In this document: piece by piece, positions 1 to 7,371 of the stretch
Position numbering within the stretch: the first letter of the stretch is position 1
How the letters are laid out: each line of letters starts with the position of its first letter
Assembly (NCBI RefSeq): GCF_014596085.1
Contig: NZ_JACCJY010000026.1
Span: 1-64,000, forward strand
Length of the DNA: 64,000 bases
Source: Azospirillum tabaci
GTDB lineage: Bacteria > Pseudomonadota > Alphaproteobacteria > Azospirillales > Azospirillaceae
Direction: 5' to 3'
The notes under the pieces: generated by a model
Database searches by the model: none
What the model was told of the DNA's origin: nothing
Seen by the model: the letters and a program-made list of their open reading frames with translations, nothing else
Position numbers and translations under genes: made by a program

Positions 1-52
1 CCCTCTGCCCCCCCCCCCCCCTCATGCGCGGAGGCGCTTCCCAGGGGCAATG

Positions 53-89
53 AAAAAGGGCCGCGCCGGCATCCCGGCGCGCCCCTTTT
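53..89 (-). terminator. Rho-independent terminator of the aldo-keto reductase gene
   Basis: A GC-rich inverted repeat (GCGCCGG at 63-69 pairing with CCGGCGC at 74-80, extended outward with one mismatch) is flanked by an A-run at 53-57. Read on the minus strand this is a hairpin followed by U residues. It lies just past the stop codon of the minus-strand gene ending at 109. Confidence 0.8.
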
Positions 90-108
90 CAATTCCGCCT
101 GCGACGGG

Positions 109-1149
109 TCAGCCCGCTTCGGCGTTCGAGGAGTTCTGCCACAGGTTCAGTCCGCCATCGACGGCGTGGCGGTCGATCTCGGCCAGTTCCTCCGGCGTGA
201 AGGCGGTGTTCTTCAGCGCGTCGAGCGAGTTGTCGAGCTGCTCCACGTTGCGGGCGCCGATCAGGGCGGAGGTCACCCGCGGGTCGCGCAGCACCCAGGC
301 GATGGCCATCTGGGCCAGCGTCTGGCCGCGCCGCTGGGCGATGGCGTCCAGGGCGCGCACCCGCTCCAGATTCTCCGGCGACAGGAAATGCGCCTTCAAC
401 GTGCCGCCCTTGGCGGCGCGGGCGTCGGTGGGCTGGCCGTTCAGATACTTGGTGGTCAGCATGCCCTGGGCCAGCGGCGAGAAGGCGATGCAGCCGATCC
501 CGGTCTCCTCCAGCGCGTCGAGCAGCCCGCCCTCGATCCAGCGGTTCAGCATCGAGTAGGACGGCTGGTGGATCAGGCAGGGCGTGCCGAGATCCTTGAG
601 GATCGCCGCCGCCCGCCGCGTCATCTCCGGCGAGTAGGAGGAGATGCCGACATAGAGCGCCTTGCCCTGCCGCACGGCGTGGTCGAGCGCGCCCATCGTC
701 TCCTCCAGCGGGGTGCGCGGATCGACGCGGTGCGAGTAGAAGATGTCCACATAGTCGAGCCCCATGCGCTTGAGGCTCTGGTCCAGGCTGGCCGTCAGGT
801 ACTTGCGCGAGCCCCAGCTTCCGTAGGGACCGGGCCACATGTCGTAGCCGGCCTTGGTGGAGACGATCAGCTCGTCGCGGTGGGCCTTGAAATCGGTCGC
901 CAGGACGCGCCCGAAATTCTCCTCCGCCGAGCCCGGTGGCGGGCCGTAGTTGTTGGCGAGGTCGAAATGGGTGACGCCGCGGTCGAAGGCGCGGCGCAGC
1001 ACGGCGCGCCCGGTCTCGAACACGTCGGTGCCGCCGAAATTCTGCCACAGCCCCAGCGAAATGGCCGGCAGGTCGAGCCCGCTCCGCCCGCTGCGGCGGT
1101 AGGTCATGGCGGTGTAGCGGGCCGGATCGGCGCGGTAGAGCGATTGCAT
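109..1149 (-). CDS. Aldo/keto reductase, YghZ-like (L-glyceraldehyde 3-phosphate / methylglyoxal reductase family)
   Basis: A 346-residue cytosolic NADPH-dependent aldo-keto reductase. The N-terminal YRADPARY stretch followed by RRSGRSGL is typical of the YghZ group, whose members reduce L-glyceraldehyde 3-phosphate and methylglyoxal. The catalytic tetrad is visible: Asp and Tyr in FDLANNYG, Lys in STKAGY, His in FYSHRVD. The start was set at 1149 because AGGAGA sits about 7 bases upstream; the frame stays open to 1323 but that extension lies in promoter and repeat DNA. It lies downstream of the GntR gene in the same direction but has its own half-operator at 1193-1203. The link to methylglyoxal synthase at 2.5 kb suggests a carbonyl-detoxifying role; this is inference. 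Confidence 0.9.
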   Translation of the reverse strand: MQSLYRADPARYTAMTYRRSGRSGLDLPAISLGLWQNFGGTDVFETGRAVLRRAFDRGVTHFDLANNYGPPPGSAEENFGRVLATDFKAHRDELIVSTKAGYDMWPGPYGSWGSRKYLTASLDQSLKRMGLDYVDIFYSHRVDPRTPLEETMGALDHAVRQGKALYVGISSYSPEMTRRAAAILKDLGTPCLIHQPSYSMLNRWIEGGLLDALEETGIGCIAFSPLAQGMLTTKYLNGQPTDARAAKGGTLKAHFLSPENLERVRALDAIAQRRGQTLAQMAIAWVLRDPRVTSALIGARNVEQLDNSLDALKNTAFTPEELAEIDRHAVDGGLNLWQNSSNAEAG

Positions 1150-1192
1150 CGCGGTCTCCTGGCTGTCTTGCGCGGTGTGGGAGGAACGTGAC

Positions 1193-1227
1193 TGATATAT
1201 TAGCCCACAGATGCATCCGAACACCAA
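1193..1227 (-). promoter_or_regulatory. Candidate operator and promoter of the aldo-keto reductase gene
   Basis: TGATATATTAG at 1193-1203 matches one half of the perfect palindrome upstream of uxaC (3025-3038). On the minus strand TAATAT (1202-1197) could be a -10 box with TTGGTG (1227-1222) 19 bases upstream as a weak -35. This is the weakest of the five related sites because the second half is degenerate. Confidence 0.45.
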
Positions 1228-1266
1228 CAGCGCAAGCCAGCAGTCAGTCCTAAGAATGCCGCGATG

Positions 1267-1408
1267 CCCTCTCCCGCCCCGGGAGAGGGTGGCGCCGAAG
1301 GCGCCGGGTGAGGGTACATCCAAGGATTACGCATCAGCCCATTGCCGATACCCTCACCCTTCCCGCGCCTTGCGCGGGCCCCTTCCCTCTCCCGGGACGG
1401 GAGAGGGG
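1267..1408. repeat. Dispersed intergenic palindromic element (copy 1)
   Basis: Two back-to-back palindromes: CCCTCTCCC...GGGAGAGGG at the left and CCCTCTCCCGGGACGGGAGAGG at the right, joined by a GGCGCCGAAGGCGCC hairpin and a GGTGAGGGT / ACCCTCACC pair. Related copies lie in other gaps of this window near 4.6, 8.2, 14.5, 32.0, 51.5 and 54.9 kb, always outside genes. It resembles REP/BIME-type elements; no transposase is attached. Confidence 0.8.
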
Positions 1409-1423
1409 ATGTGTGCAATGACG

Positions 1424-2218
1424 TCAGACCGGTTCCGCCTCGTCTTCCGAGGGGGCGGTGAAATAGAGCGGGTTGGCCTTCTGCGCGTCGGCGATGGTGA
1501 CCTGCAGATAGTCCAGATGCAGGTCGATGGCCTTCGCCGCCGCCTCCGGGTCGTTGTTGGCGATGGCCTCGATGATGACCGAATGCTCGGCGATCACGTC
1601 CGGCACGCGGCCCAGGACCGGCAGGGTCAGCAGGCGGTAGCGGTCCACCTGCACCTTCACCTGCTGCGTCAGGTTCCAGAATCCGGGATAGCCGGCGGTC
1701 TCCGCCAGCAGCGCATGAAAGGTCTCGTCGGCCTGGTGGAAGCCCTCGAAATTCTGGGCGGCCTCCATCTCGCGCTGGAGTTCCAGGTTGGCGCGCAGCT
1801 TGGCGATCTGGCTGCGGGTGGCGCGCTTGGCGGCGTAGCGGACGGTCGCCTCCTCCAGCGCCTTGCGGATGGCGATGGCTTCCGGCAGGGCGCCCAGCGG
1901 GATGCGGGAGACGAAGGTGCCCGATTGCGGAAAGATCTCGATGAGTCCCTCGTCCGCCAGACGCAGCACGGCCTCGCGCACCGGGGTGCGGCTGACGCCG
2001 TAATCCTGGGCGATCACCTTCTCCGCGACCGGCTCGCCCGGCTTGCGGCGGAGCGAGACGATCTCGTTGCGCAGGTCGCGGTAGATTGTCGCCGCCACGG
2101 TGGTGCCGCGCTGGGCCGGACGGGCGACCGCCGCCGCCGTGCGGCGCCGGGTCCGCGTCTTGACGCCCTCCGCCTGTTCCGAATCCACCGCCGATGTCTG
2201 CGCCGCCTTTTTCAACAC
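1424..2218 (-). CDS. GntR-family regulator, FadR/FCD subfamily, probable hexuronate repressor
   Basis: A 264-residue DNA-binding regulator. Residues about 40-105 form the winged helix-turn-helix (YRDLRNEIVSL, GVSRTPVREAVLRLADEGL), preceded by a basic, Arg-rich N-terminal tail. Residues about 115-245 form the all-helical FCD effector domain, with metal-ligand candidates Asp and His in QADETFHAL and His in EHSVI and DLHLDYL. FCD regulators commonly sense sugar acids. It sits beside uronate catabolism genes and has a good promoter overlapping a copy of the shared palindrome (2318-2347), so autoregulation is likely. The ligand is inferred from context as a hexuronate, KDG or a related compound. 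Confidence 0.88.
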   Translation of the reverse strand: MLKKAAQTSAVDSEQAEGVKTRTRRRTAAAVARPAQRGTTVAATIYRDLRNEIVSLRRKPGEPVAEKVIAQDYGVSRTPVREAVLRLADEGLIEIFPQSGTFVSRIPLGALPEAIAIRKALEEATVRYAAKRATRSQIAKLRANLELQREMEAAQNFEGFHQADETFHALLAETAGYPGFWNLTQQVKVQVDRYRLLTLPVLGRVPDVIAEHSVIIEAIANNDPEAAAKAIDLHLDYLQVTIADAQKANPLYFTAPSEDEAEPV

Positions 2219-2317
2219 CCGCTCCTGCCAGGAAAATTCAGGGCGCCGGATTCCCGGACGTCGGACACCGGCGTCGAACCCACTGGTTCACGCCGCAGAC
2301 GGTCCGCCCTTCATCGC

Positions 2318-2347
2318 AATATACTAATACCCGGCGGGGTGGGTCAA
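2318..2347 (-). promoter_or_regulatory. Promoter and operator of the FCD regulator gene
   Basis: On the minus strand TTGACC (2347-2342) lies 18 bases from TATATT (2323-2318), a good sigma-70 match. The -10 end lies in ATATACTAATAC (2319-2330), an imperfect copy of the palindrome seen upstream of mgsA. Transcription from here would leave a leader of about 90-100 bases before the start at 2218. Confidence 0.65.
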
Positions 2348-2406
2348 ACCCCTTGACCCCGCGCGGCGCCCCGGTTCCGCGCCAGTTTGTCCCACCGGGA
2401 AGCGCG

Positions 2407-2436
2407 TTGCGCCACCCATCAGTATACTAGTATATT
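2407..2436 (+). promoter_or_regulatory. Promoter and operator of mgsA
   Basis: TTGCGC (2407-2412), an 18-base spacer and TATATT (2431-2436). The perfect 12-base palindrome TATACTAGTATA (2423-2434) covers the -10 region, as expected for a repressor site. The same 12-mer recurs at 6268-6279. Confidence 0.7.
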
Positions 2437-2480
2437 GAAAAAAGCTCCACCGCGGAGCGCACAGCGCAAGGACCGTCACC

Positions 2481-2915
2481 GTGGACCGCAAACGCATCGC
2501 CCTCGTCGCCCACGACGCCCGCAAGCCCGACCTGATCGGCTGGCTCGGCGCCAACATCCACGCGCTGGAGGGCAACGTCTTCTGGTCCACCGGGACCACC
2601 GGCCGGCTGGTCCGGGAAGCCCATCCCCAGCTGGACATCACCTCGCTGAAGAGCGGTCCGCTGGGCGGCGACCAACAGATCGGCGCGATGATCGCGGAGG
2701 GCCGGATCGACCTTCTCGTCTTCTTCGTCGACCCGATGACCGCCCAGCCCCACGACGTGGACGTGAAGGCGCTGACCCGCCTCGCCACGCTCTACAACAT
2801 CCCGATGGCCTGCAACGAGGCGACCGCCGACATGGTGATCTCTTCCCCCCTCTTCACCAGCGGCTACCGCCCGCGGGCCGTGGACTTCGCCGCCCACGAT
2901 TCGCGCCGCCTCTGA
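2481..2915 (+). CDS. mgsA: Methylglyoxal synthase
   Basis: A 144-residue enzyme that converts dihydroxyacetone phosphate to methylglyoxal and phosphate. The family signature is complete: [10 protein letters not shown] at the N terminus, WSTGTTG, the catalytic-Asp loop [14 protein letters not shown] around residues 58-72, [19 protein letters not shown] and NEATAD. Length matches the family. The start is GTG at 2481 with AAGGA about 10 bases upstream. It is monocistronic, with its own operator, and sits between the regulator and uxaC. Placing MgsA under a hexuronate-type operator is unusual; it may relieve triose-phosphate build-up when hexuronates are consumed (inference). Confidence 0.95.
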   Translation: MDRKRIALVAHDARKPDLIGWLGANIHALEGNVFWSTGTTGRLVREAHPQLDITSLKSGPLGGDQQIGAMIAEGRIDLLVFFVDPMTAQPHDVDVKALTRLATLYNIPMACNEATADMVISSPLFTSGYRPRAVDFAAHDSRRL

Positions 2916-2935
2916 CCGGCTTCCATTGAGCTGAT

Positions 2936-2971
2936 TCCTCTTGAGTTGGCCGTTTCCTCTTGAATTGGCCG
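2936..2971. repeat. Short direct repeat after mgsA
   Basis: TCCTCTTGAGTTGGCCG (2936-2952) and TCCTCTTGAATTGGCCG (2955-2971) are two 17-base copies differing at one base, spaced 19 bases apart. They lie between the mgsA stop and the uxaC promoter. Function is not evident. Confidence 0.6.
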
Positions 2972-3009
2972 GCGCGCAGGCAGAATTGTGGGCGAGACGC
3001 ACAAAGTCC

Positions 3010-3039
3010 TTGCATCGGGAACTGATATATTAATATATT
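3010..3039 (+). promoter_or_regulatory. Promoter and operator of uxaC-uxaA
   Basis: TTGCAT (3010-3015), an 18-base spacer and TATATT (3034-3039). A perfect 14-base palindrome ATATATTAATATAT (3025-3038) covers the -10, preceded by CTG as at the aldo-keto reductase gene. Promoter and palindrome geometry is the same as at mgsA. Confidence 0.65.
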
Positions 3040-3090
3040 CCGACATGCGGGGCACGACCGGCGCCGCTCAGGGCGCCACACCCGAACCAC

Positions 3091-3121
3091 CCATTCAAAT
3101 GGGCACCGGACCCCTGTCCGG
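3091..3121 (+). other. Hairpins in the uxaC leader
   Basis: CCATT-CA-AATGG (3091-3102) and CCGGAC-CCCT-GTCCGG (3106-3121) form two adjacent small stem-loops about 25 bases before the uxaC start. They could influence translation or mRNA stability; no known riboswitch was recognised. Confidence 0.4.
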
Positions 3122-3145
3122 CATCCCTCTTTCCGGAGATGAACG

Positions 3146-4549
3146 ATGCTCCACCCCGACCGCCTCTTCCCCAGCGATCCCACGCAGCGCGACATCGCGC
3201 GCCGGCTGTACGCGGAGGTGGGCCACCTGCCGATCATCAGCCCGCACGGCCACACGGACCCGTCCTGGTTCGCCAAGAACGAGGCGTTCCCGAACCCGGC
3301 GTCGCTGTTCGTGGTGCCCGACCATTACGCCTTCCGCATGCTCTACAGCCAGGGCGTGACGATGGAGAGCCTGGGCGTGCCGCGCAAGGACGGCGGGGCG
3401 GTGGAGAGCGACCCGCGCAAGATCTGGCGCCTGCTGGCGCAGAACTGGCATCTGTTCCGCGGCACCCCGACGCGCATGTGGCTCGACCACGCCTTCGAGA
3501 CGGTGTTCGGCGTGACGGAGCGTCTGAGCGGGGCCAGCGCCGACCGCATCTTCGACCAGATCGACGCCTGCCTGCAGAAGCCGGAGTTCCTGCCGCGCGC
3601 CCTGTTCGAGCGCTTCAACATCGAGCTGCTGGCGACCACCGAGTCGCCGCTCGACACGCTGGAGCATCACCGCGCCATCCGCGAGAGCGGCTGGAAGGGC
3701 CGCGTCATCACCGCCTTCCGCCCCGACCCGGTCGTCGATCCGGAGTTCGAAGGCTTCCAGGCCAATGTGGAAACCCTGGGCGCGCTGTCCGGTGAGAACA
3801 CCTCGACCTGGGCCGGCTACCTCGCCGCCCTGCGCAACCGCCGCCAGTATTTCAAGGAGGTCGGGGGCGCCACCTCGACCGACCACGGCCATGCCACGGC
3901 GACCACCGCCGACCTGTCGGACGCCGACGCCGAGCGGCTGTTCGAAAAGGCGCTGCGCGGCACCATCACGGCGGCCGAGGCGGAGATCTTCCGCGGCCAG
4001 ATGCTGACCGAGATGGCCAAGATGAGCCTGGACGACGGGTTGGTCATGCAGATCCACCCCGGCAGCTTCCGCAACCACAATCCCGGCGTCTTCGAGCGCT
4101 TCGGCCGCGACAAGGGCGCCGACATCCCGACCGGCACCGAGTATGTGCGGGCGCTGAAGCCGCTGCTCGACCGCGTCGGCAACGAGCGCGACCTGACCAT
4201 CATCCTCTTCACGCTGGACGAGACCAGCTACGCCCGCGAGCTGGCGCCGCTGGCCGGCCATTACCCGGCGCTGCGCGTCGGCCCGGCCTGGTGGTTCCAC
4301 GACAGCCCCGAGGGCATGCGCCGCTACCGCGAGATGATCACGGAGACGGCGGGCTTCTACAACACGGTCGGCTTCAACGACGACACGCGCGCCTTCTGCT
4401 CCATCCCGGCCCGCCACGACGTGGCCCGCCGCGTGGACTGCGCCTTCCTGGCCCGGCTCGTCGCCGAGCACCGGCTGGAGGAGGACGAGGCCGCGGAGCT
4501 GGCAGTGGATCTCGCCTACACGCTGGCGAAGAAGGCTTACAAGCTCTGA
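3146..4549 (+). CDS. uxaC: Uronate isomerase (glucuronate/galacturonate isomerase)
   Basis: A 467-residue cytosolic enzyme of the amidohydrolase-like superfamily that isomerises D-glucuronate to fructuronate and D-galacturonate to tagaturonate. The metal-binding HxH motif is in ISPHGHTDP near residue 30. Other conserved blocks are MQIHPGSFRNHN and GPAWWFHDSPEGMRRYRE, and the tail ends in a typical DLAYTLAKKAYKL. Length is normal. The ATG at 3146 has CGGAG upstream. Altronate dehydratase follows after a 169-base gap filled by a repeat element, so the two may share the 3010 promoter. No tagaturonate or fructuronate reductase is present nearby. Confidence 0.95.
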   Translation: MLHPDRLFPSDPTQRDIARRLYAEVGHLPIISPHGHTDPSWFAKNEAFPNPASLFVVPDHYAFRMLYSQGVTMESLGVPRKDGGAVESDPRKIWRLLAQNWHLFRGTPTRMWLDHAFETVFGVTERLSGASADRIFDQIDACLQKPEFLPRALFERFNIELLATTESPLDTLEHHRAIRESGWKGRVITAFRPDPVVDPEFEGFQANVETLGALSGENTSTWAGYLAALRNRRQYFKEVGGATSTDHGHATATTADLSDADAERLFEKALRGTITAAEAEIFRGQMLTEMAKMSLDDGLVMQIHPGSFRNHNPGVFERFGRDKGADIPTGTEYVRALKPLLDRVGNERDLTIILFTLDETSYARELAPLAGHYPALRVGPAWWFHDSPEGMRRYREMITETAGFYNTVGFNDDTRAFCSIPARHDVARRVDCAFLARLVAEHRLEEDEAAELAVDLAYTLAKKAYKL

Positions 4550-4554
4550 TCCAG

Positions 4555-4696
4555 CCCCCTCTCCCGCCCCGGGAGAGGGTGGCCCGAAGGGCCGGGTGAG
4601 GGCCGTGCAAGGGTCGAGATGTTTATCCTTGCCGGCACCCTCACCCTCCCGCCCCAACGCGGCGGGGCCCCCCCTCTCCCCGGGCGGGGGAGGGGA
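4555..4696. repeat. Dispersed intergenic palindromic element (copy 2)
   Basis: Same architecture as at 1267: CCCCCTCTCCC...GGGAGAGGGTGG, a short GGCCCGAAGGGCC hairpin and a distal ACCCTCACC...GGGGGAGGGG arm. It lies between uxaC and uxaA and probably forms a stable RNA structure between the two reading frames. Confidence 0.75.
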
Positions 4697-4718
4697 CTTC
4701 AGGAAAAAGAACAACACC

Positions 4719-6242
4719 ATGGCATCGCTGACCATCCGCCTGCATCCCGCGGACAACGTCGTCGTTGCCGGCGCCGACCTGCCGGAGGGCACTCCCCTGC
4801 CCGACACCGACGTCGTCGCCCGGACCACGATCCCCTCCGGCCACAAGGTCGCGGTGCAGGCGATCGCGGTCGGCGAGCCGGTGCGCAAGTACAACCAGGT
4901 CATCGGCTTTGCGACCGCCCCCATCGCGCCGGGCGACCATGTCCATGTCCACAACATCGGCATGGGCGACAGCTTCGAGCGTGACCACGCCTTCGGCGCC
5001 GACTCCCACCCCACGGACTTCGTGCCGGAGGCCGAGCGCGCCACCTTCCAGGGCATCGTCCGTCCGGACGGACGCGTGGCGACCCGCAACTACATCGGCA
5101 TCCTGACCACGGTGAACTGCTCGGCCACCGCGGCGCGGATGATCGCCGACCAGTTCCGCGGCGACGCGCTGGCCGCCTACCCCAACATCGACGGGGTGGT
5201 CGCGCTGACCCACGCCTACGGTTGCGGCATGGGTTCCCAGGGCGACGCCATCGACGCGCTGCGCCGGACCATCGCCGGCTACGCCCGCCATCCGAACTTC
5301 GCCGCCGTGCTCGTGCTCGGCCTCGGCTGCGAGGTGAACCAGATCGACAAGCTGGTCGAGGTCGAGGGGCTGACCGTCGGCGACACGCTGCAGACGCTGG
5401 CGATCCAGGAGAGCGGCGGCACCGCCGCCACCGTGCGGGCGAGCGTGGAGCGCATCCGCGCGCTGCTGCCGCGCGTCAACGACGTGAAGCGCGAGACCGT
5501 GCCGGCCAGCCACCTGATCCTGGCGCTGCAATGCGGCGGGTCGGACGGCTATTCGGGGATCACCGCCAACCCGGCGCTGGGCCACGCCGTGGACCTGCTG
5601 ATCCGCAACGGCGGCACCGCGGTGCTGAGCGAAACGCCGGAGGTCTACGGCGCCGAGCATCTGCTGACCCGCCGCGCCGTTAGCCCGGCGGTCGGCGAGA
5701 CGCTGGTCGAGCGCATCCGCTGGTGGGAGGACTACACCAGCCGCACCGGCGGTGAGATGAACAACAACCCGTCCCCCGGCAACAAGAAGGGCGGCCTGAC
5801 CACCATCCTGGAGAAGTCGCTGGGCGCGGTCGCCAAGGCCGGCACGACCAACCTCGTCGAGGTGGTGCGCTACGCCGAGCCGATCACCGGGCCGGGCCTC
5901 GTCTTCATGGACACGCCGGGCTACGACCCGGTGTCGGCCACCGGGCAGGTGGCGGGCGGCGCCAACGTGCTGTGCTTCACCACGGGACGCGGTTCCGTCT
6001 TCGGCTGCAAGCCGACGCCGTCGCTGAAGCTCGCCACCAACACGCCGCTCTACCGCAAGATGACCGACGACATGGACATCGACTGCGGCCCCATCGCCAC
6101 AGGCGACGCCACCATCGAGGAGGTCGGGCGGGCGATCTTCCAGCTCGTCCTCGACACCGCGTCGGGCAAGAAGACCAAGAGCGAGGAGCTGGGCTTCGGC
6201 TCCGACGAGTTCACCCCTTGGCAGATGGGCGCCGTCATGTGA
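4719..6242 (+). CDS. uxaA: Altronate dehydratase (UxaA family)
   Basis: A 507-residue enzyme that dehydrates D-altronate to 2-keto-3-deoxygluconate. Residues 1-90 are the small SAF domain (IRLHPADNVVVA ... GHKVAVQAI). The large domain follows, with RNYIGILTTVNCSATAA, THAYGCGMGSQGDA, ALQCGGSDGYSGITANPALG and FTTGRGSVFGCKPTPSLKLATN, which carry the conserved Cys residues of the iron-dependent family. The start was placed at 4719, with AGGAAAAAG upstream; an upstream open extension only covers the repeat. The family also contains galactarate dehydratase (GarD), but the short SAF domain and the uxaC neighbour favour altronate. Confidence 0.93.
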   Translation: MASLTIRLHPADNVVVAGADLPEGTPLPDTDVVARTTIPSGHKVAVQAIAVGEPVRKYNQVIGFATAPIAPGDHVHVHNIGMGDSFERDHAFGADSHPTDFVPEAERATFQGIVRPDGRVATRNYIGILTTVNCSATAARMIADQFRGDALAAYPNIDGVVALTHAYGCGMGSQGDAIDALRRTIAGYARHPNFAAVLVLGLGCEVNQIDKLVEVEGLTVGDTLQTLAIQESGGTAATVRASVERIRALLPRVNDVKRETVPASHLILALQCGGSDGYSGITANPALGHAVDLLIRNGGTAVLSETPEVYGAEHLLTRRAVSPAVGETLVERIRWWEDYTSRTGGEMNNNPSPGNKKGGLTTILEKSLGAVAKAGTTNLVEVVRYAEPITGPGLVFMDTPGYDPVSATGQVAGGANVLCFTTGRGSVFGCKPTPSLKLATNTPLYRKMTDDMDIDCGPIATGDATIEEVGRAIFQLVLDTASGKKTKSEELGFGSDEFTPWQMGAVM

Positions 6243-6252
6243 GCGAAAGGGC

Positions 6253-6281
6253 TTGCGCCAAGAGTGATATACTAGTATAAG
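6253..6281 (+). promoter_or_regulatory. Orphan promoter and operator of the hexuronate-type regulon
   Basis: TTGCGC (6253-6258), exactly 17 bases, then TATAAG (6276-6281). The perfect palindrome TATACTAGTATA (6268-6279) is identical to the mgsA operator and occupies the same position relative to the -10. It points away from uxaA (stop at 6242) into a gap with no plus-strand gene, 92 bases before a terminator hairpin. Confidence 0.6.
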
Positions 6282-6287
6282 TGTTTT

Positions 6288-6409
6288 CGTTCGGTTATCC
6301 TTTGAAACCCAGTCGGCAGGCCGCACCGTGCGCGCGTCCCCGCCGAGTGACGTTTCTCCAAAGTGCGACTTCAGACCGCCGGGGCACGCTCCGGCGGTCT
6401 TTTCTTTTC
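6288..6409 (+). ncRNA. Candidate regulated small RNA, about 120 nt
   Basis: Inferred from a sigma-70 promoter with operator (6253-6281), a Rho-independent terminator with a long T-rich tail (6373-6409), and no credible reading frame between them. The RNA would start near 6288 and end near 6408. It contains an unstructured TTTCTCC stretch near 6354-6360 that could pair with ribosome binding sites, and its 3' part is antisense to the end of the LysR gene. An alternative is a terminator region for uxaA mRNA plus a stray operator. Confidence 0.4.
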
Positions 6410-7285
6410 AGGGTCCGGCGATCCGACCGCGGCGCGCAGCCAGTCCCGGAAGACGGTGAAGCCCGGCTCCCGGTGCCGCGCCGGCCGCGAGACCAGATAC
6501 CACGCCCGCCCCATCGGCACGGCCAGCGCGAAGGGCGTGACCAGCCGGCCCGCCGCCAGATCGTCGGCAATGTAGAGCCGCGCCCCCAACGCCACCCCCA
6601 CCCCGTCCGCCGCCGCCTGCAAGGTCATGGCGTAGCTGCCGAAGGACAGCCCCTTCACGGCCGGCGGCGCCAGCCCCGCCGAGGCGAACCACTGCGGCCA
6701 GTCGTCCGCCCAGTGCGACACCGAGAGCAGCGTCGCCGACAGCAGATCCTCCGGACGGCGCAGGCTCCGCGCCAGGGCGGGCGCGCAGACCGGCAGCATG
6801 TCGGCGGTGAACAGCTCTTCCACCTCGTAGCCCGGCCAATGCCCGTCGCCCAGCAGCAGGGCGCAGGTCCAGTCCTCGCGGATCGGCGCGCCGGCGCCGC
6901 CGGTGGCGATGCGCACCTCCACGTCGGGGTGGCGCTCGTGGAAGGCCGACAGGCGCGGAATCAGCCAGCGCACCGCGAAGGTGGCGCCCACTCCCAACGT
7001 CAGCACCGGGCCGTCGCGCATGGCGGCGACCCGCTCGACGCTGTCCGCGATCGCGTCGAAGGCGCCGGTCAGGCCGGGTTGCAGCGCCCGCCCGCGGTCG
7101 GTCAGTTCCAGCGCGTTGGCCCGCCGCTCGAACAGCGGGAAGCCCATGCGCTCCTCCAGCAGGCGCACCATGCGGCTGACCGCGGCCTGTGAGACGTTCA
7201 GCTCGCTCGCCGCCCCGGTGAAGCTGCCATGGCGGGCCGCGGCCTCGAACGCCCGCAGGGCGTTCAGCGATGGCAGGCGCCGCAT
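6371..7285 (-). CDS. LysR-family regulator, GcvA-like
   Basis: A 304-residue regulator. The helix-turn-helix is in residues 6-65 (LNALRAFEAAARHGSFTGAA, LNVSQAAVSRMVRLLEE), and the LysR substrate-binding domain is in about 95-290. The start MRRLPSL at 7285 has GGAGGAGGGG immediately upstream. The start region faces the divergent TSUP exporter gene, which it may control. The last dozen codons overlap the terminator on the other strand. The effector is unknown. Confidence 0.88.
   Translation of the reverse strand: MRRLPSLNALRAFEAAARHGSFTGAASELNVSQAAVSRMVRLLEERMGFPLFERRANALELTDRGRALQPGLTGAFDAIADSVERVAAMRDGPVLTLGVGATFAVRWLIPRLSAFHERHPDVEVRIATGGAGAPIREDWTCALLLGDGHWPGYEVEELFTADMLPVCAPALARSLRRPEDLLSATLLSVSHWADDWPQWFASAGLAPPAVKGLSFGSYAMTLQAAADGVGVALGARLYIADDLAAGRLVTPFALAVPMGRAWYLVSRPARHREPGFTVFRDWLRAAVGSPDPEKKRPPERAPAV
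6373..6409 (+). terminator. Rho-independent terminator
   Basis: AGACCGCCGG (6373-6382) pairs perfectly with CCGGCGGTCT (6391-6400) and is followed by TTTTCTTTTC. It ends plus-strand transcription from uxaA and from the orphan promoter at 6253-6281. The hairpin lies inside the 3' end of the convergent LysR gene. Confidence 0.85.
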
Positions 7286-7371
7286 CCGATCCCCTCCTCC
7301 ATGCACCCCAACATTTCCTGGGGGTCAGCATCAGACAATCCCGTTTGCGGCGCAAGCGCGCCAGGGGCATC

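Noticed and set aside
8-21. Run of 14 C residues at the left edge
   Set aside because: A homopolymer in a non-coding edge; it could be a slippery tract or an assembly artefact, with nothing to link it to a gene.
3095-5089. A 664-codon minus-strand frame over uxaC and uxaA
   Set aside because: Antisense shadow of two well-supported enzymes; no ribosome site and no family motif.
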